This document shows, in pieces, positions 17,742-25,369 of a stretch of DNA of 64,000 nucleotides. The DNA comes from G963666535 sp963666535 (GTDB lineage: Bacteria > Bacillota > Clostridia > Oscillospirales > Oscillospiraceae). Position numbers and translations under genes: made by a program. The notes below the pieces were generated by a model. That model did not search any database. It was not told where the DNA came from and saw nothing but the letters and a program-made list of their open reading frames with translations. Every line of letters starts with the position of its first letter. The first letter of the stretch is position 1. Where the stretch lies: positions 620,001 through 684,000 of the forward strand of contig OY762913.1 in the NCBI GenBank assembly GCA_963666535.1, given 5' to 3'.

Positions 17742-18917
17742 TTACTTTTTTGAATGTAAGGCTGCAATGACAATCTTAGTGATTACCCTGCAATTGCTAT
17801 TGACTGAAAGTATTGATTGATTTATCGCCTCCCTGACTTGATCTTGTTTCTTTTGCAGCTTTCTTGATCCTGAAACTATGAATAGAACATTTTTATGTAA
17901 TCCCGATTTTACGATTTGCAAACTTTTTATCTTTCCATTCGCTTCGAATCTTTGAATTTCCTGTTCCGCTTTTTTATATATCATGTCATACATAACGGAA
18001 TCGGTATCTAAATAATCAATTTGTATTGTTGTGTCACAATCCATTTCCAGATATAATTTATAAGAAATTTCATTGGCAATGTCGTTTAAGATGACATTGT
18101 TTTCTTCCTCTCCCTCAATATGCATAGAAGCTACATAATGTCCAAGACCATAGTCGTGAATGATCAGGCTATTGATCCCTTTTACTTGGGGATACTGCAT
18201 AACCAGGGTTGTAATTTTATCAACTAAGTCTTTATCCGGTGTTTGCCCTAACAATCTTTCTACAATTTCCATCATGGATTTCAGACCTGAAAACATGATA
18301 AAAAAGGAAACCAGCAATCCGCACCAACCGTCAATTTGCCATCTGGTAAAATACTGTACAATAAGTGAAATCATAATAGCAGTTGTTGCTGCCATATCAC
18401 TGATGCAGTCAGAAGCAGTCGCTTTCATAGCAGAGGAATTTATTTTACAAGCAATATTTCTGTTGTAAAAAAACATATAAAGCTTAACAAGAATGGAACA
18501 GATGAGTATCAATAATATGATCCAGCTGAATTCAATGTTTTTAGGGGTATGTATTGATGTAATTGAACTTTTCGCTAATGTACCGCCCATTACAAGTACT
18601 GCAAGTGCAGATAGAAATCCCATCAGCCATTCATACCGACCGTGCCCGAATAAATGATTTTCGCCAGATCCAATTCCTGCTAAGCAAAAGCCAAGAAACG
18701 AAGCTGCGGAAGTAGCTGCATCCGCTAAATTGTTAAAACCATCCGTTACAATAGCCGTTGACCCGCTTATAAGCCCAGAAAATAATTTAACTGTAAATAA
18801 AAGAATATTTAACAAAATTCCAATAACGCTGCAAAGTTTCGCATAGGACTTCTTTACTGATGGTAATGCGATATTCTTATAATCCTTTATCAAAAGTCGA
18901 GCCAGCAAAGACACCAT
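17742..18917 (-). CDS. Cation diffusion facilitator (CDF) family metal exporter
   Basis: A 391-residue protein with an N-terminal six-helix membrane domain and a cytosolic C-terminal domain. The metal-site motifs are visible: TDGFNNLADAATS in helix 2 (about residue 57-70) and ASDCISDMAAT in helix 5 (about 165-176). CDF proteins move Zn, Mn, Fe or Co out of the cell. The tail is longer than usual, with a second soluble stretch after residue 290. Its start lies inside the last 41 bases of the DtxR-type regulator gene, in a different frame, so translation is coupled. An Mn/Fe-exporter role is suggested by the regulator type but is inference. Confidence 0.9.
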   Translation of the reverse strand: MVSLLARLLIKDYKNIALPSVKKSYAKLCSVIGILLNILLFTVKLFSGLISGSTAIVTDGFNNLADAATSAASFLGFCLAGIGSGENHLFGHGRYEWLMGFLSALAVLVMGGTLAKSSITSIHTPKNIEFSWIILLILICSILVKLYMFFYNRNIACKINSSAMKATASDCISDMAATTAIMISLIVQYFTRWQIDGWCGLLVSFFIMFSGLKSMMEIVERLLGQTPDKDLVDKITTLVMQYPQVKGINSLIIHDYGLGHYVASMHIEGEEENNVILNDIANEISYKLYLEMDCDTTIQIDYLDTDSVMYDMIYKKAEQEIQRFEANGKIKSLQIVKSGLHKNVLFIVSGSRKLQKKQDQVREAINQSILSVNSNCRVITKIVIAALHSKK

Positions 18918-19284
18918 TTATCATCTCTCCTCTCTTTGCCATTTGGTTTTTCAGTGCTTCAAATGTTTCATCGCTTATCATATGTTCTATGCTGCAGGCA
19001 TCTTTTTCTGCTGTTTGCGGTGAAACTCCCAAATAGATTAAAAAATCCCTAATTATACAGTACCGAGCATAAATCTTACTTGCATACTGCAGACCATCCG
19101 CAGTGAGGCATACATTATTTCCGATCACAGTAACATAATGAAGTTGTTTTAAATTCTTAATCATATGGCTGACACTCGGTTTTGTATATCCCATAGCTTC
19201 GGCTATGTCCACATTTCTAACCTCATGCAAGCGTTCATGAAGCAGTAAAATTGTTTTTAGGTAATCTTCTCCTGATTGGTGCAA
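18877..19284 (-). CDS. DtxR/MntR-family metal-dependent transcriptional regulator
   Basis: 135 residues in the order of DtxR-family repressors: N-terminal winged helix opening HQSGEDYLKTILLL, DNA-binding helices NVDIAEAMGYTKPSVSHMIK (about residues 23-42), and the dimerisation part with SIEHMISDE near residue 98-106, where MntR and DtxR bind metal through Glu and His. The C-terminal SH3-like domain is missing, as in MntR. It begins the operon with the CDF exporter, so it probably senses the exported metal. An unusually good palindrome (19305-19330) lies just upstream of its start. Confidence 0.88.
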   Translation of the reverse strand: MHQSGEDYLKTILLLHERLHEVRNVDIAEAMGYTKPSVSHMIKNLKQLHYVTVIGNNVCLTADGLQYASKIYARYCIIRDFLIYLGVSPQTAEKDACSIEHMISDETFEALKNQMAKRGEMINGVFAGSTFDKGL

Positions 19285-19304
19285 TGAAATATACTCACCT
19301 CCTT

Positions 19305-19330
19305 ATGAGTGAATAATTTTATTCACTCAT
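19305..19330. promoter_or_regulatory. Palindromic operator in front of the DtxR-CDF-MATE operon
   Basis: Perfect 10-base inverted arms ATGAGTGAAT and ATTCACTCAT with a 6-base spacer, 21 bases before the DtxR-type start. Very similar half-sites lie at 19358-19379 and 20129-20150, so the binding protein may be the TetR-type regulator next door rather than the DtxR-type protein. Confidence 0.6.
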
Positions 19331-19357
19331 ATAATAAACCTTTTTGTCAGAAAAGTC

Positions 19358-19379
19358 AATGAATGAATTTATTCAATAT
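19358..19379. promoter_or_regulatory. Second operator-like palindrome
   Basis: The stretch contains TGAATGAATTTATTCA, matching the GAATGAAT..ATTCA pattern of the palindromes at 19305-19330 and 20129-20150. It lies between the TetR-type gene and the DtxR-type gene. Confidence 0.5.
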
Positions 19380-19457
19380 ACTGCTGATAAAAAAAGTACA
19401 TGATAGCCACTAGACTTTTCATGTACATTTTCTTTCACATATATTCTATTTTATATT

Positions 19458-20099
19458 CTAATCTGCCTTGATCCCTAAAACACGGACTAGCATATCTTGT
19501 GTAAAATCAAAAAAGGATTGCATATATTCCTTCGCATTTTCCTCAGGCATGTCTGCGTGGAACGTATGTATCAGACCTGAAATCAAAAACTGAGCTGTTC
19601 TTGGAGCATTGCTGCAACTAAAAGTTTTCTCTTTCATTCCTTGTTCTATAATCGGTATCATTACAGTCATCCATTGATAGGCTACATCATCCAACAGAAT
19701 TGCCCTAATACTTGACCCCTCATTATATCTCGATTCATACTTATGGTGATTCACCGAAAAATCAAACATACGGTTTATGACAAGATTCAATTTTTCAATT
19801 GCTGGGATATCCTGTGATATTGGAATTTTCATTTGTTCTACCGCTTGTATTGCATAATATTCTGAAGTTGCCGCAAAGATTTCCGTTTTAGATTTAAAAT
19901 AGCGGTAGCATAAACCAGGAGATACATTCATCCTTTCAGCGATATCTTGAATGGTTGTATTTTCATAACCTTTTTCAGAAAACATCTCTAATGCTGTTTC
20001 AACAATTTCCTGACGGCGTTCATCCGGTTCTTTCGATATACGTATTTTACGGGAACGATCATTCTCGTCCTCTGTAAATTTATTTTTTGATACTGTCAT
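19458..20099 (-). CDS. TetR/AcrR-family transcriptional regulator
   Basis: 213 residues from an ATG at 20099 with GGAGG seven bases upstream. The N-terminal helix-turn-helix has the family order RRQEIVETALEMFSEKGY, then TTIQDIAERMNVSPGLCYRYFKSK (about residues 30-70). The C-terminal ligand-binding part is helical without a named subfamily. It is followed on the same strand by the DtxR-CDF-MATE-VOC operon and is flanked on both sides by similar palindromes, so it probably represses itself and that operon. This regulatory link is inferred from the repeated sites. Confidence 0.9.
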   Translation of the reverse strand: MTVSKNKFTEDENDRSRKIRISKEPDERRQEIVETALEMFSEKGYENTTIQDIAERMNVSPGLCYRYFKSKTEIFAATSEYYAIQAVEQMKIPISQDIPAIEKLNLVINRMFDFSVNHHKYESRYNEGSSIRAILLDDVAYQWMTVMIPIIEQGMKEKTFSCSNAPRTAQFLISGLIHTFHADMPEENAKEYMQSFFDFTQDMLVRVLGIKAD

Positions 20100-20128
20100 A
20101 TTTTTGCCTCCGTTTAAAATCATTTTAC

Positions 20129-20150
20129 GAGTGAATGAATATATTCATTA
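20129..20150. promoter_or_regulatory. Operator-like palindrome upstream of the TetR-type gene
   Basis: GAGTGAATGAATATATTCATTA lies about 30 bases before the regulator start and contains AATGAATATATTCATT, an exact palindrome. It matches the sites at 19305-19330 and 19358-19379. Confidence 0.6.
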
Positions 20151-20320
20151 TCATCCATTTTTGACTTTTTGTCAAGGCAACGATAGGCTATTTAATTTCA
20201 TTCTTTCTTTACTACAGAGTAATCAAAATATAGTCGATTTCATTTCATGTTTACCATCATTGTTAGTTCGTTCTCATTTCCATATCCATGCTGTAAAATA
20301 TGATAGGAGGTGAACTGACA

Positions 20321-20644
20321 GTGAAGGAATTACTGAACACATTCGGCCAGACCATCAAGAATGCCCGACACGATACCGGGCTTACACAGGAAGCTCTTGC
20401 CGAACAGGCGGGTGTCACCACACGGTACATAATGGCCATAGAAAATGAAAACAGACAGCCCAGCATGGAAGTGCTGTTTAAGATTATCCGAACATTAAAA
20501 ATATCCGCAGACTTAATCTTTTTTCCTGAAATTCAACATACAGACAAGAAAAAGGAACACCTGATCCACATGATTCACTTGTGCGATGAAAGAGATTTAC
20601 AGGTTGCAACAGCTACAATTAAAGCATTATTGGATTTCAAATAA
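20321..20644 (+). CDS. XRE-family helix-turn-helix regulator
   Basis: 107 residues from a GTG start at 20321, chosen because AGGAGG lies ten bases upstream; the in-frame ATG at 20300 precedes that RBS. The HTH is TGLTQEALAEQAGVTTRYIMAIEN (about residues 18-41), followed by a short helical C-terminal part. It is one of the few plus-strand genes inside the element, transcribed away from the TetR-type gene, and is closed by its own terminator. Proteins of this shape control many mobile-element operons; the target here is not evident. Confidence 0.85.
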   Translation: MKELLNTFGQTIKNARHDTGLTQEALAEQAGVTTRYIMAIENENRQPSMEVLFKIIRTLKISADLIFFPEIQHTDKKKEHLIHMIHLCDERDLQVATATIKALLDFK

Positions 20645-20649
20645 ACAGA

Positions 20650-20680
20650 AAACCATCTTCGCAACTGAGGATGGTTTTTT
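20650..20680 (+). terminator. Rho-independent terminator of the XRE gene
   Basis: Arms AAACCATC (20650-20657) and GATGGTTT (20670-20677) followed by six T in all, 6 bases behind the stop codon. Confidence 0.85.
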
Positions 20681-20718
20681 GTATGTATTTTAATACAACA
20701 TTTGCAATTGATTTATGT

Positions 20719-21606
20719 CTATAAAAAGTATTTCCTATAATTTTCTATAATGTAGTCTCTAAAACATTTTGACGTATCTGAAAAGTATTTGCTTTTTAGC
20801 CACGAAAGACCAATTGATATATGTGTATCTGGTTCCTCAATTTTTAACATTGAAAGGTTTCTTGAGCCAGCATGCGGACGTTTAATCATATATAAAGGTA
20901 AAAGAGCTATACCTCTTTCAAGTTCTAACATCTCTTCCATAAGCATATCATCAACCTCAAATGCTATTTTAGGAGAAAAACCTGCTGATTGACATATGGA
21001 ATCAGTTATTTTTCTGAAGTTATAATTATTTACTAATGTAATAAAGGAATCTTCTGCTACTTCATTTAAACGAATCGATGCTCTTCCAGCGTATCTATGA
21101 CTATCAGGTACTATTAGCACAATTTCATCTTCTTTAAGAATCTTGGTTTCAATGTTTTTACCAGTTAACGCCGGAACTGTTAAGCAAAAATCTACTTTTC
21201 CAGATTGAAGTAGCTTTTCAGCATTTTCAAAAATTTCACATCTTTGATTAATAACTGCATTTCTGTGTTCGGATAAATATTCTTTTAGAATCCCTGATAA
21301 CAAACGGGGACTTGTTGTCGCAAACGCGATATTGTTAGATTGTTTGCCTGCAATATTCGAAATCTCATTTCTTGCATTATCTAATTCGCAAAATATGGTA
21401 TTGACTCGATTTAAAAAAGTCTCTCCTGTCTCATTAAGGATTATATTTCTGCCTATTCTATCAAATAATTTAGCATTTAGTTCATCCTCTAAACGTGCGA
21501 TTGTTATACTCAGAGAAGGTTGTGTTATGTTTAATTCCTCAGCAGCTTGAGAAAAATTCTGAGTTTTTGCAGCTATTTGGAAATATTTTAGTTGTAGTAA
21601 TTCCAT
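20719..21606 (-). CDS. LysR-family transcriptional regulator
   Basis: About 295 residues. The N-terminal winged HTH shows FSQAAEELNITQPSLSITIARLEDELNAKLFDR in family order (residues about 16-50), and the rest is the periplasmic-binding-like effector domain. It lies 24 bases behind the acyltransferase gene on the same strand rather than divergent from its target, which is less usual for LysR. An ATG at 21606 or a GTG at 21615 could be the start; the ATG has better spacing to GGTGG. It may control the acyltransferase and the MFS exporter; the inducer is unknown. Confidence 0.9.
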   Translation of the reverse strand: MELLQLKYFQIAAKTQNFSQAAEELNITQPSLSITIARLEDELNAKLFDRIGRNIILNETGETFLNRVNTIFCELDNARNEISNIAGKQSNNIAFATTSPRLLSGILKEYLSEHRNAVINQRCEIFENAEKLLQSGKVDFCLTVPALTGKNIETKILKEDEIVLIVPDSHRYAGRASIRLNEVAEDSFITLVNNYNFRKITDSICQSAGFSPKIAFEVDDMLMEEMLELERGIALLPLYMIKRPHAGSRNLSMLKIEEPDTHISIGLSWLKSKYFSDTSKCFRDYIIENYRKYFL

Positions 21607-21630
21607 GAAGTTCACTCACCACCATTTCAA

Positions 21631-22389
21631 TTATTCTATACTACTAAAAATGATATCTGGATTCTCTAATAATTTTTTTACTTCATTTAAAAATCTCCCC
21701 ACGTATGCTCCATCGATTGGTCGGTGATCAAAAGAAATGGTTATTGGAAAATACCTCGTATCAATCCAGTTATTTGACTCTCTTAACATAACTGATTTAA
21801 CAGATCCGATACATATACCAGAAATCATTGGTTGAGAAAGCGCCAATGAACCCATGTCTATGTTGAGAGATCCAAAATTTGATAACACAAAATTTCCATA
21901 GTGTTTTCTCAAAAACACTATTGGGTCGTTTGGGGATGTATTAGATAAAGCGCTCATTTGCTTAATAATTTTCATAAACTCACCATTTCCGCTACGAATC
22001 TTGTTTAGCTCACTTCTACACTCTATGGAAATATCCATCAAAGTTTTTAATTCTGGTTTATGAATTACAATATATTCAACATGGTTTTCAATATCAACTG
22101 GAATGTTTATTGCTAATTCAGTATTCTCTATTATTTCTTTGCCATCAAAAAAACAATATAATACCTGATATTTTTTCAACGTTACTGCAATTGCTTTTGT
22201 TACTATATGCGTAATAGTAATATGTGAATTATAATCATTATTAATATTAGCTCTATTTTTTAATTCAATCATCCGAGCTGCATTTATGTTAATTGTCATA
22301 GTAACAGTTGGAACCATACCCTCACTTCTAAATTTATGTATTTGAAAACGTCTAAACATCATATCCCTCTGTGTGACTTCTTGCTGCAT
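21631..22389 (-). CDS. Stand-alone 2-oxoacid dehydrogenase E2-type/CAT-like acyltransferase
   Basis: 252 residues covering only the catalytic domain of dihydrolipoamide acyltransferases; there is no lipoyl or E3-binding domain. The active-site motif is FDHRPIDGA near residue 222, matching the DHRxxDG of E2 enzymes and the related HHxxxDG of chloramphenicol acetyltransferases. The start at 22389 has AGGAGG six bases upstream. Neighbours are a LysR regulator and an MFS drug exporter, not dehydrogenase genes, so it may acetylate a small molecule rather than serve a dehydrogenase complex. That is inference. The upstream region 22437-22500 is very AT-rich with nested ATATAT palindromes. Confidence 0.8.
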   Translation of the reverse strand: MQQEVTQRDMMFRRFQIHKFRSEGMVPTVTMTININAARMIELKNRANINNDYNSHITITHIVTKAIAVTLKKYQVLYCFFDGKEIIENTELAINIPVDIENHVEYIVIHKPELKTLMDISIECRSELNKIRSGNGEFMKIIKQMSALSNTSPNDPIVFLRKHYGNFVLSNFGSLNIDMGSLALSQPMISGICIGSVKSVMLRESNNWIDTRYFPITISFDHRPIDGAYVGRFLNEVKKLLENPDIIFSSIE

Positions 22390-22551
22390 TTCTTTGCCTC
22401 CTGCTTTTTTCTTATATATACTATTATAAGTCAGCAATCATATATATCAATATATAATTCGATATATATATATTGATTAAAGTCTATATATAAGCACGTT
22501 CTTTTTCAGAAATTAAAGCTATGTTAGATTTAATTTCTGTATCACAAAAAG

Positions 22552-22589
22552 GAGCATACCTCCTGACTTTATTGTCCGTTGGTATGCTC
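22552..22589 (-). promoter_or_regulatory. Terminator-like leader element, copy 2
   Basis: On the minus strand GAGCATACC and GGTATGCTC pair perfectly around a loop that contains AACGGACAA and GTC, followed by CCTTTTTG. Compared with copy 1 (15492-15529), two bases of one arm differ but pairing is kept, which supports a conserved RNA hairpin. It lies just behind the MFS gene and about 160 bases ahead of the acyltransferase start, so it could act as terminator or attenuator. A second hairpin (AGAAATTAAA/TTTAATTTCT) occupies 22508-22538. Confidence 0.55.
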
Positions 22590-22645
22590 TTACATTTCAC
22601 ATATGGTCTACCAGATCTTAGTCTATTTAACCTCTAAATCTAAGT

Positions 22646-24208
22646 TTACTTGTCATTGGTTTCTCTTAGAGGAATTTCTTTTAAAAACGCTGCTAAAATA
22701 ATACTTACAAGCGCAACGATTGCAATTACAATAAATACATCTCGCATTGAAGTTGCAAGAGCAATCCTTGATTGTTCTAAAAGTTTATGAAACGAATCCA
22801 GAAGATTTTGCGGTACAGTTTGTACTAATTCAGTTAATTTATCAGCATCAAATAGTGACTGAGGGGATGTAAGCATATGTAGTATATTATCCGGCATCGC
22901 CTGATTTGTAGCAGATGCTATAATTTCTTTTGATTCAGCTCTGAATTGGTTATTTAAAACAAGTCCTAGAAGTGATACACCAATCACACTTCCAAAGTTT
23001 CTAAAAAATTGAAATGAAGCAGTAACTGTTCCAACATTTGAATATGGGAATGCATTTTGTACAATGATCATTGAAATAGAAAAACTTATTCCTGCACCAA
23101 TTCCAAACACAAACATTGCCACAGTTACAATTATACTTGATGTATTCATGCTTAAAAAGGAAAATATCAAGGTACCGACAAACATTATAATAAATCCTGT
23201 AAAGTATAAAACCTTATACTTTTTTGTTCTGCTGATGATTTGCCCTCCAACAATTGTAGCTGCCGCATACCCCAGCATCATTGGAACCATCATAAGTCCT
23301 GATGCACTTGCACTCAGTTTCATCGACCCCTGGACAAATAGTGGCATATAATTAATTACCCCGTACATAAGAGCATTCAGTAAAAATACAGTAATCGTGG
23401 TAATATTAAAAATCGAATTTTGAAAAAGTGATAATGGTATGACTGCTTCTTTCGCCTGTTTTTCAATAAACAAAAGCACTAATAATGCAATCACTGACAG
23501 ACTTAACATACCAATTATTTGCCAAGAGCTCCATGCATATTTGTTTCCGCCCCATGTAAATGCGAGAAGTAACGGTATAGAAAAAATTGCTATGAACACT
23601 GTCCCTGCCCAATCAATACTTCTTGATTTTTGGCTCTTTATAGTTGGTTCGATAGCAAACCATAGCACAATGATTGCTATAATACCGATAGGGACATTGA
23701 TAAAAAATACAGATCTCCAGCTAAGTTTATCAACCAGAATCCCACCGACAAGGGGACCAAAGACACTGGCAATACCCATAACCCCTCCAAGATATCCTTG
23801 TGCTTTTCCTCTTTCGGCAGGCGTATAAATATCTGCAAGCATTGCGGATGAAATAGCAGTTATTATTCCACAACCCATGCCTTGTACTGCCCTGAACAAA
23901 ATCAGCATTGTCATTGTTTGAGCTGTTCCGGATAGCACAGAGCCTATTATAAATATTCCAATGCCTCCTAAATAAAAATACTTTCGTCCATACATATCAG
24001 ATAATTTTCCAAACACAGGTATGCATACAACTGATGCCAGCATATAGATGCTGGAAATCCAGCTTACATAGGACATTCCATTAAGGGATGCAACTATTTT
24101 AGGAGTTGCTGTGCTAATAATTGTACTATTCAAATAAATTAAGAACGCAACAATTAAAACACCTGTTAATATGATCGAGCGCTTCGTTTTGTTAATATTT
24201 TCTGACAT
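22646..24208 (-). CDS. MFS drug exporter, DHA2 (EmrB/QacA) family
   Basis: 520 residues with about 14 hydrophobic segments, the DHA2 count. Family motifs include GKLSDMYGRKYFYLGG between helices 2 and 3 (motif A), RAVQGMGCGI in helix 4 and GPLVGGILVDKLSWRSVFFINVPIG (motif C and following loop, given here as separate short blocks). Such pumps export drugs, dyes or bile acids with proton exchange. The start at 24208 has GGAG at good spacing. The gene lies five bases behind a MarR-type regulator, the usual arrangement for a substrate-induced exporter. The substrate is unknown. Confidence 0.93.
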   Translation of the reverse strand: MSENINKTKRSIILTGVLIVAFLIYLNSTIISTATPKIVASLNGMSYVSWISSIYMLASVVCIPVFGKLSDMYGRKYFYLGGIGIFIIGSVLSGTAQTMTMLILFRAVQGMGCGIITAISSAMLADIYTPAERGKAQGYLGGVMGIASVFGPLVGGILVDKLSWRSVFFINVPIGIIAIIVLWFAIEPTIKSQKSRSIDWAGTVFIAIFSIPLLLAFTWGGNKYAWSSWQIIGMLSLSVIALLVLLFIEKQAKEAVIPLSLFQNSIFNITTITVFLLNALMYGVINYMPLFVQGSMKLSASASGLMMVPMMLGYAAATIVGGQIISRTKKYKVLYFTGFIIMFVGTLIFSFLSMNTSSIIVTVAMFVFGIGAGISFSISMIIVQNAFPYSNVGTVTASFQFFRNFGSVIGVSLLGLVLNNQFRAESKEIIASATNQAMPDNILHMLTSPQSLFDADKLTELVQTVPQNLLDSFHKLLEQSRIALATSMRDVFIVIAIVALVSIILAAFLKEIPLRETNDK

Positions 24209-24213
24209 GATCG

Positions 24214-24666
24214 TCACTCCTCTTCTAATTTTGATAAAAGCTTTTTTAACGATGATATATTTGATTTAAAAGTTCCTAAATCCTCAGAACTTAATTTTGA
24301 AAACATTGTTGTAAAATAGCCATGTAGCTTTTTTACATAACTTTCGACAAATTCGTCGCCTGCATCACTTAATTTGATAAAAATAATCCTGCGATCATGT
24401 GAAGCATTTACACGTTCTACATAGCCAAGTTTTTCAAGCTTATCAATTAATAGTGTTACGTTTGGCTTTGTGACTTGTATCTTATCACTTAGTTCACTCA
24501 TAGGGAGCTCATTGTTTGTTTTTAGCAATCGCAAAATTGCGGCATGTGATCTGACAAGCCCAAACTCTTTTAAATATTCATCAATTTTTGCATACGCTTT
24601 TCTAGTTAAATCATGTACAACAAAAGATACATCTTCAATTAGATTTTCCATTTCGTTGTTTGTCAT
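24214..24666 (-). CDS. MarR-family transcriptional repressor
   Basis: 150 residues from an ATG at 24666 with AGGAGG six bases upstream. The winged-helix region has LPMSELSDKIQVTKPNVTLLIDKLEKLGYV (residues about 52-81) and the wing NASHDRRIIFIKLS. MarR proteins release DNA on binding phenolic drugs. It precedes the MFS exporter in one operon and has a perfect 10-base inverted repeat 42 bases before its start codon (24708-24729), so autoregulation is likely. Confidence 0.92.
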   Translation of the reverse strand: MTNNEMENLIEDVSFVVHDLTRKAYAKIDEYLKEFGLVRSHAAILRLLKTNNELPMSELSDKIQVTKPNVTLLIDKLEKLGYVERVNASHDRRIIFIKLSDAGDEFVESYVKKLHGYFTTMFSKLSSEDLGTFKSNISSLKKLLSKLEEE

Positions 24667-24707
24667 AGTAATCCTCCTGTTTTGAAATATATATTTGTTA
24701 AGCAATG

Positions 24708-24729
24708 AATAGTTAAGTGCTTAACTATT
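24708..24729. promoter_or_regulatory. Candidate MarR operator
   Basis: Arms AATAGTTAAG and CTTAACTATT are perfect inverted repeats separated by TG, 42 bases upstream of the marR-type start, in the promoter region of the marR-MFS operon. Confidence 0.7.
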
Positions 24730-24761
24730 ATTAGTTATATCACTTTGATTTGATAAAGTCA

Positions 24762-24815
24762 AGTCATTATCGTTAGATATATTTTCACAGTCATTATCGT
24801 TAGATATATTTTCAA
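24762..24815. repeat. Two tandem 27-base repeats upstream of the marR-MFS operon
   Basis: The unit beginning AGTCATTATCGTTAGATATA occurs at 24762-24788 and again at 24789-24815, with 26 of 27 bases identical. Each unit contains TATCGTTAGATA, a partial palindrome. It could be an additional regulator site or a slippage duplication. Confidence 0.8.
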
Positions 24816-25052
24816 ATACAGAAAGAGACAAAACAGTTTATTCGCACGATTACTCTTTTTAACAAGCGCAATCAGAAAGCTATAATGTCTGCTGTTAAAA
24901 CAATGCTAGGCATGCAACTAAAGAATTGATCATCTTCTTCGGAGGATGGTTTTCTCTATATACTAGATACTCAATTTGTTCTTTCTCTGTTGATAAATAA
25001 AATTCTTAGAGTGAGTTCTTCACTGCATAAGCCATAATGTCACATACCATAT
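24816..25052. other. Intergenic stretch with a possible regulator relic
   Basis: No intact gene. On the plus strand the short frame ending at a TGA near 24929 reads KAIMSAVKTMLGMQLKN, which resembles the end of small XRE regulators. A weak hairpin with a T run (ATCATCTTC/GGATGGTTTTC, about 24930-24955) follows, like the end of the XRE gene at 20650. This suggests a decayed plus-strand regulator but is weak. Confidence 0.25.
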
Positions 25053-25085
25053 GCCACCAAGGAAACAGACTGCCCCCTTGGTGGC
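25053..25085. terminator. Terminator at the end of the transfer operon
   Basis: Perfect 10-base arms GCCACCAAGG (25053-25062) and CCTTGGTGGC (25076-25085), 16 bases behind the last transfer-region gene on the minus strand; a T-rich tract follows on the plus strand, so it may act both ways. Confidence 0.75.
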
Positions 25086-25101
25086 CTAATATATTTTTTG
25101 A

Positions 25102-25356
25102 CTACTTCACCGTGAACAGCAGGCTGCTCTTACCACCGTTTTCCCGCCACCGCTGCTCCTTGATAAGATGTCCGGACTGTTCAAGGTCAGTAATAGCTCG
25201 CTGAACGGTTCTGCGAGATAGCTTCAACTCTTTTGCAATTGTTCCGATGGCTGGGTAACAAGTGCCATCCTTATTTGCTCTATCTTTCAGATACATATAC
25301 ACGGCGATTGCGCGATGAGGAATATTCTCCGCATAGAGAGATGTAAAATAGCCCAT
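25102..25356 (-). CDS. Small helix-turn-helix protein
   Basis: 84 residues from an ATG at 25356 with AGGAGG nine bases upstream; the longer frame to 25545 overlaps the virD4 gene and is not real. The centre (CYPAIGTIAKELKLSRRTVQRAITDLEQSG split over residues 32-62) is a winged helix of the HTH_36/replication-initiator type, as in small proteins at the end of ICE transfer operons. It follows virD4 by 13 bases. It could control transfer or replication genes; which is not clear from the sequence. Confidence 0.75.
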   Translation of the reverse strand: MGYFTSLYAENIPHRAIAVYMYLKDRANKDGTCYPAIGTIAKELKLSRRTVQRAITDLEQSGHLIKEQRWRENGGKSSLLFTVK

Positions 25357-25369
25357 AGATAAACACCTC

